NCBI RefSeq assembly: GCF_028554725.1
Contig: NC_071668.1
Location: 28,622,501-28,686,500 of the forward strand
Origin: Zeugodacus cucurbitae
Lineage: Eukaryota > Arthropoda > Insecta > Diptera > Tephritidae
Reading direction: 5' to 3'
Length of the DNA: 64,000 nt
Shown: positions 57,982 to 64,000 of the stretch, piece after piece
How positions within the stretch are numbered: the first letter of the stretch is position 1
Layout: each line of letters starts with the position of its first letter
Made by a program: the position numbers and the translations under genes
Notes under the pieces: generated by a model
The model's input: the letters and a program-made list of their open reading frames with translations, nothing else
Databases searched by the model: none
Told to the model about the DNA's origin: nothing

Positions 57982-58460
57982 GAAGGAACATTAAATATGC
58001 GTGTAGAGATGGTGCAATTGAGGTAGGGTAATGGTGTTAAGAGATGAGCCGTATAGGCAAATGAGTCGGTATGTATGTCTTCATAACGGTAACGGCCTGT
58101 CAAACAAATTAGCGCGACACGAGAGGTTAAAATTTGTTGTTGTCCTCTTTATTAGCTCAATGAATTTACGCTCAGTATGCTTGTGTGTGTGTGTGTACTT
58201 TCAAAACTTCGGTGGCACCACGAGCGGCACTCGCACAACGGTTGTGTCATCAAACCCATTTTCCTGCACGAGCAGTTGTTTTTCAATTTTTTTTTTGGTT
58301 GTGTAACTAAAGGATCTTCACAGGACACACCGTAACCGATGTTAAGGGATGAACACACGCTGACGCATCCTGTTTGTCTATGCAAAGCATACAATTAGGG
58401 GTAAATGTGTTTGAATGAAGGGTGCTAATAGCGTTAAATTAAGATAAGAGCGGCAGCGCG

Positions 58461-58754
58461 TTGCCAGACAATGAGGCAGATAGTCTATTTGCATTTGACA
58501 TGGATATGGATACGCTGCATGCAATGCAGGAATGTAGCGCTCACACACCAACAACAACAAACAGTGAATGCGTTAAGTCACAGGCAATTGAGCGATTGAG
58601 TTGTGTAAGTGAACGGGTTAATCCCTTTCGTAGCCAAGCAGGCGTACAAAGTCAAAAGCAACTATCGAATTTGTATGGCAGCGATGGGTTCTCGATTGCA
58701 TTATGCCACCTTTGTGCACAGATTTATTTCGGTTTGCCGTCCACCTTAGTGTGA
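58461..58754 (+). other. Candidate coding exon, unrecognised
   Basis: The open frame has an acidic, protein-like start (NEADSLFAFDMDMDTLHAMQ; first ATG at 58500) and continues as ECVKSQAIERLSC. It reaches a consensus-like 5' splice site, TTGTGTAAGTGAAC, near 58605. After that the frame stays open to 58754, but with less typical composition. There is no convincing upstream acceptor or promoter, and no domain is recognised. It may be a real exon of a host gene or chance. Confidence 0.2.
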
Positions 58755-60559
58755 ATGACTAACAATGAGCAAAACTAATAAATTTGATTTGATTTAAATT
58801 GGTGCGTTGAAGCCGTTGTATTCGCTTTCTCTTTGAATATGTAATAATTTGCAGATGAGCTCTCGGTGACAACGCCAGTAACTTAGCGCAAACGAAGGAT
58901 GTAACTCTGTTCAATGCATAACAGTTATCTTTTGAGATACAAATGAAATAAAAAAAGACATTCTTAATGACATATTTATGAGATGCATTTGCAGAAGAAT
59001 AGAAACTACAAGCGTTCACATATTACATGCAGATGACTTGCTAAATAGTTGTAATACCTTCGGCATGAGTTTTATGTACATAAGTGAATTTTTAGAAGTA
59101 TGTATGTATATTTTATATCAGATCTTGTTTCATATTCACGACGTAGCATGATTTGTCTGGCAGTTTCATGAGAAACTTGAATATGTGCACTTCGTTGAAC
59201 TCCTCCGTAAGCCCTAGCCGAAATTTTTGGTAACAAGCAAAAAGTATTATATTTACAGCGCGCAAAGTGAAAATTTGTATTTATTTTCAATGTGTAAACT
59301 CATTTTTGACATTCTGTATATTGTATAAATCTTAGTCATCATCTCATCACAGCTCCTTCCAAGTTAATAATAACCCACAAACGATCAATTAAATTTTCGA
59401 AATACTTGCTATAGGCAGAAATATCACTTTCCTCACGTTCCTTCGGCGAATTTTGTTTATAGATTCTGAGGCAGCAATTTTGTTGCAAACACACATTTAT
59501 AAGAAAGATATTTTGCCATAGAATATAATGTTCCTACAGATTCCGGTTGTCCTTTATGTGTCTTTTCGGTATAGTTAAAGTTGATGATTGGGTTCGACAT
59601 TTCAGATAGTTCTAATAAACTCTTGTCCGAGTTTGATGAAAATTGCAAAAAAAAGAGCAACTAATTTTAAGTATATCCAAACATTTATTGATATCCCGCT
59701 GGATTCTTCAAATATTTATTCACTTAAAACTTTTGGGGATATTTGCCTCGAAAATATCTTCTTTATTAAAATATTGATGGTATGTTCATCCAAGAAAATT
59801 TGTACATGACTCAATTTTGCCTCAATGAACTCCATTTTACGGTCGTTCAAGATAATTTTGTGGATTTATTGTGATGTTTTCATCTGTTACATCCACTTTT
59901 TGCTGGGTTCATTGTTATCGGGGTTGACATGAATAGCTTGGCCTGGCTCGGAGCCCGAATAAGACTCATAGATAATTTTTTTCTTTTTTGTCGAAACTTT
60001 TCAAAAATGTTTAGAAATGAATGTCTAGTACATAATAGAAGCGGAGAAGAGCGAACTCTTTCCCAAATATAAAATAGTTAATAGATTTCACGCTTTCATC
60101 AAATTATCTGTTATTCCATTCCTTGTTAATTGTAATTGGTAGCAAATTTGGTTTTCGGTTCTAAGATTTTGAAAATATCTTCATTATATTTAGGGCTTTA
60201 ATTAAATCGCAAATGTGTTTGACTTGACTTTGTGCCATTATTTAAAGGCCTCCTTACTGAGGCCTGACTTACTTAACTTAAAAAACAAGCTCACACGCAC
60301 TTTTCGTTGGAAAAAATAAAATCTATTTCCATGGTGATCTTGCTCCACTTTATAAAAACCACATAAATATGAAATATAAATAAATAAAGGAAAACAGTTT
60401 ATTTTCAACGTTAAAGAACGTCAATACAGCCAAGGCGAGTGCTCTCAAATTTAGGCACAATTCAATCCAGCTGTTTGCACTCATGTCCATAACCAATAAG
60501 AAAATCCGCTTATTAAGCGCCCAACATCGCATCACTTATGTATTTGTGTGCTTGTAGTA

Positions 60560-62510
60560 AACCACAGAACACAATAATAAATGGCAAAACGAGAAAATTA
60601 CAAACCGCACTGCAACGCCCCGACCCCCAAACAAGTCACGCCGACGAGTCGACAAACCCCAGCACACAACAACTGAAAGAAGCTACACTTTGAACTCACA
60701 AGCACTGAGGGCCCTTTGTGTGTGTTTGCCAAGTGTGGTTGCCGTTGGCGTGGCTGGTGTGAACGAGGGAGGGCAATGAGCGACAGATACTCGCATTTTG
60801 CTCGTGCAAGTGGCTGTGCGCCCGAATTGTTGTGCCCTCCGGCCATACTTTGGCTAACCTTGCGCATTTCGCAGCCACCGAAACCAACATCAACACCAAC
60901 ACCGACCCCGACCTCTCCTCATATGCTCACGTACACTCACTTGCCGTACAGTGAAAATTTTGCAATTATTTGCACCACACAGCAGTAGACGCTCGCTACC
61001 GGCTCATTGTCTGACCCCCAACCTGCGTCGTGCTTTGGCTTTTGGCTCTTGCCACAACCCACAGCCCACAGCATGCTACGGACTATTGATGCTCCGTAAA
61101 ATACATAAAATCTTCATTCGTTTGCTGTCGGCTAATGTGCGAGGATGTTTTGCACAAGCTTCGGCTCGGCCAAACGAAGGGAAGCAAACGATGTTGTTGT
61201 GCATGTTGGCTTTGTGGCAAGTGTGTGTTTGCGTGGTGTGGTGTGGTGGCATGGCTGGTGTGTGTGTGCGCTCTCATACCATCATTCCTGCTGCAAGCGC
61301 TCTGCGTTCGGTCAACCACAACCGCAAACACATTTATGTTACACAACAAGAACAACAATGAAGCATCACATCCATCCACCCAACGGCGCGCCCACCATGC
61401 TCTCACATGTTGCCACATCTGTATTGGATGAAGAGCAAACGAGTATCTGTATCTCTATGCTGGTATCTGTAGCTACCAGCGCTGTTGGGCTCAGCGAATG
61501 ACACAGAGCGAGATACCAGACATGCGCCAGGACGATTGCGAGCGTGATGACAATCGAGGCAAAACAGTCAGCCAACCGACCGACCAACCAGCCAAAGAAG
61601 CGCCAGCCAACCCAAACAACCACCCACATGCGATTACCTCGCTATGTATCTGCTTGCAACACAACGCTACTTACATACTCGTACAAGCGTATGTTGTTAG
61701 TGTACACACTGTGGCAAATGATAGTGCTGCTCTCACTGTGCCGTCGCGTGCTGCATGCCACATGTGTGAGTGCGACATTGCTCTGTGATGCTCTGTGTCC
61801 TCACAATATGTTGTGTCTGTTTGTTTACGGATGCGCTATTGGATGTGGCAACAACACAGTCAACTGCTGCTGTGCAGGTAGTTGCTGCCACAATGTTTAT
61901 TATTGCTATTGTTGTTGTTGCGTAAGCGAACTCACCTCAAACACTTGCCGCTCATGGCGATGCATTGGCTGTGGACCGGCGCATCCTTCGTTGTATCATT
62001 CGCGCTGCTGCTGTCTCTGCCGCCGCCACTAGCACAGAGATACAGACCGCTGTGCCCTCAAAAGCAGGCAACATACACCTCATACGTGCACACACACACA
62101 GTTAAATAATGAATGCGAGGACAACGTACACGCCCTATTATCCTGAATTCAGTGTCTGTTGCTCCTCCCAATTTGCCGGATTCATTTTATTTCACATCGC
62201 TGCGCGTGTGTGTGTGTGTGCTTGCTGCGTTGGTATGCGTGCACGCTTGTCTGCCGGCGCTCGACGTCGGACGCTTGTGCGCGTGTGTTTATTTGGTTGC
62301 GGCTCATCCACGAGCGTCTGTGTAAACTTTTCTGGTTGGAATTTTATTTTTACAGTTTTTCTTGTCAAAATGTATTGGTATGTGTACCGTTTTGTTCGAA
62401 GTTTATTGTTGATATTTTTATTTTCACTTTCCTTCGTACCCGACTGCGCGCCATGAGACGCTCTCACCGCGCCATAGGTGGTTCCGCCATCCAAATGCCT
62501 CACATACGCT
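60560..62510. other. GC-richer, transposon-free block dense in CA/TG
   Basis: The longest GC-richer block in the window, with dense overlapping frames on both strands (plus 61544-62032, 162 codons; plus 60951-61361; minus 61418-61083). The products are cysteine- or histidine/threonine-rich readings of TGTGTG/CACACA and CAACAACAA sequence. There are CCAACC/GACCGACC runs at 61570-61620 and a GT run at 62206-62220. I recognise no domain. It is more likely regulatory or untranslated DNA than a protein gene. Confidence 0.4.
62206..62220. repeat. (GT)n dinucleotide repeat
   Basis: Seven GT units. Confidence 0.85.
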
Positions 62511-64000
62511 TATAAATGTACATTTCGCCCTATAAATAAACACAACACATACTTATTTATATACCTTTATATATATATAGTATATGTATGTATGTATGAT
62601 GGCTTGTGTGTATCCATTCCATCGTATCCATACGTGCAAATAATGCTTCCATGTTTTATGTAATTATTTATTTCGGTTACATTAAATACACACAATACAT
62701 AAGAAGTAAGCATGAAATGAATTCGGGAGAAACCGAACTTTATATTCCATCGATTGTTGACGGATCAAGATCTTTAAATGTATTAAAAATATGAATCTCT
62801 TTATAATTGATAATTTCTTATACAAAAATATGATTACAGGATGTAAAATTAATTTTTCGGATATGACTTTGAGATTCAATCCAAATCGGGAAGCAAGGCT
62901 AGGTCAAGCATCTACTAATGGGGAAGATACCTCTAGAACGGATAAATCAGTAAATTTTAATGAAGTTAAAACATTACTTATTAAATTTTGACACCTTTTT
63001 GATAAAAAACATAAGAAAATGTGATTAACAAAATGGCGGCTCTACAGAATATTTCAAGCGATTGTTAGGGGGCATCGACTGTTTAATAAAACGTTCAAAA
63101 GGGTTACGTTTTAAAGGGTTATTTGTTAACCTAATATCTTTAAAGTTTTAGGAGCATACTTCCCATATGACTTCTAAATTTTCAGTCAGACAATACCGTT
63201 TAAATACCGGTAAAACGGTATGACTATGATATGGCATACTCTGACTTTGTTGACAATAAATCCATTCGTATTCAGTATTTTAATTTTTCCTTTTAACGGC
63301 ACAATTTAACACCACATAGGATAAATATAAATATTCGTTAATTACAAATTCTGAACTTTCGTCCTGTTTCAACTTACAAATATGCTAATTTACTGGAACA
63401 TTTTTGTCTTTAAACTTTTTCGTCACTGGACACAGTTATGTTTGAGTTGCTTTTCAGCCATTTTGTTTTTCACATTTGTACCTCCCATTGCTTGAAAGTC
63501 TTTATCTAACGTCTCTGTATTTATGCTCACATTTTGTCTGTTTGTCCTTTGTTTGTGCTCATATGGCATTAATGCTTTCACAAACTCTTGCATTTATTCA
63601 TTCTCTCCAGTTATGTGCATCTCATGCTGTGCAGCTTTGTGTTATTTACTCACTTAGGAATGGAATATGCACCACTGCATGTAGAAACCCAGATAACACA
63701 GTCCCAATACTAATCATGCTCATCGAATTTGATTACAATTTTAGAAACCCATAGGAAAATATGAATACAATGAAGCGGTAGAATAGGTTATATAAAACTG
63801 TAAATAGAGTTTTATACAGAGTTATAGCATTTCCAAGTTTGTTAAAAAATGATCTAAATTATCTTAAACTTGTTATGGATTTGGAACTTTATACTAGGTT
63901 TTCAGGTGCTTTTGCTTTCAGCACTTATTCTATCGAAGATGATAATAGCTGTATAAAGCGCTAAATATTAGTGTACTTGCGGAGGATGTTGCAATCGTAG
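62511..64000. other. AT-rich stretch to window end
   Basis: CATA/TATA repeats at 62560-62600, a palindrome at 63193-63221, and short unrecognised frames. A plus frame at 62791-62991 reads NFSDMTLRFNPNREARLG, which I do not recognise. No transposon relic is identified. Confidence 0.45.
63193..63221. repeat. Palindrome ATACCGTTT / AAACGGTAT
   Basis: Perfect 9-bp arms around an 11-base centre that itself contains TACCGGTA. It could be a hairpin or a transposon terminus stump. No partner was found nearby. Confidence 0.7.

Larger units (their letters stand above)
56775..60559. other. Mostly AT-rich DNA; one candidate exon-like frame
   Basis: Apart from the (AC)n run at 57964-57981 and the frame at 58461-58754, I see only short unrecognised frames. 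The sequence is CA/TG-rich at 57640-58020 and 58180-58330. No transposon proteins. Confidence 0.4.

Noticed and set aside
61544..62032. 162-codon cysteine-rich frame as a secreted peptide
   Set aside because: Its composition is a reading of TGTTG/TGCTG simple sequence. Equally long frames exist on both strands of the same block, and there is no signal peptide or splice evidence.
1..64000. CRISPR arrays, phage, bacterial operons, origins
   Set aside because: Composition, transposon types and lack of dense coding show eukaryotic insect DNA. No evenly spaced repeat-spacer pattern was seen.

Overview
The window looks like euchromatic DNA of a higher fly, most likely a tephritid fruit fly. This is an inference from AT-rich sequence full of TATATG/CATA microsatellites, the recurring TACATATGTA palindrome, and the transposon families present. 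I recognise no complete host gene, tRNA or rRNA. Nearly all recognisable protein sequence is from transposable elements, and all of it is broken. The prokaryote-style features asked about (operons, CRISPR, IS elements) are absent.

Layout. 0-18 kb is transposon-rich. It holds the terminus of an abundant short-repeat family ('repeat A', 1-81) and pieces of an RNase H-bearing non-LTR retrotransposon (1250-2010 and 4310-4960, minus). A 5'-truncated but open RTE-clade retrotransposon sits at 5889-7180 inside an exact 8-bp duplication, beside a mariner-type transposase relic (7200-7680). A four-element mosaic at 9520-11370 joins a Tc1 transposase C-terminus, repeat A, half of a MITE and a non-LTR 3' end. 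A second repeat A copy (13190-14060), a pogo-type MITE (16533-16967) and a second RTE fragment with an exact 8-bp duplication (17212-17741) follow. 18-22 kb is AT-rich with one GC-richer block, then another non-LTR relic (22130-22745). 24.4-33.9 kb is almost free of recognisable transposons and contains GC-richer, CA/TG-rich blocks with homeodomain-like sites, as expected of introns or regulatory DNA of a host gene lying outside or around the window.

34-52.6 kb is again transposon-rich. It contains an RTE relic whose domains are in permuted order (34282-36425), a long repeat A copy (37760-39108), a mariner transposase C-terminus (40650-41030) and a non-LTR RT C-terminus (42700-43035). A third RTE copy (45520-47814) is interrupted by a 516-bp MITE. 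A 514-bp hAT MITE with a perfect 8-bp duplication (51075-51588) and a 265-bp piggyBac-type MITE with TTAA ends (52301-52565) follow. 52.6-64 kb is again largely transposon-free, with GC-richer blocks at 54.1-55.6 and 60.6-62.5 kb.

The most useful observations are structural: four MITEs with definable ends, one nested in a retrotransposon and read in frame into its reverse transcriptase; the permuted RTE copy; the internally periodic repeat A family; and the sharp division between transposon-rich and transposon-poor stretches. I found no convincing new biological system. Two weak candidates for host coding exons are recorded with low confidence.
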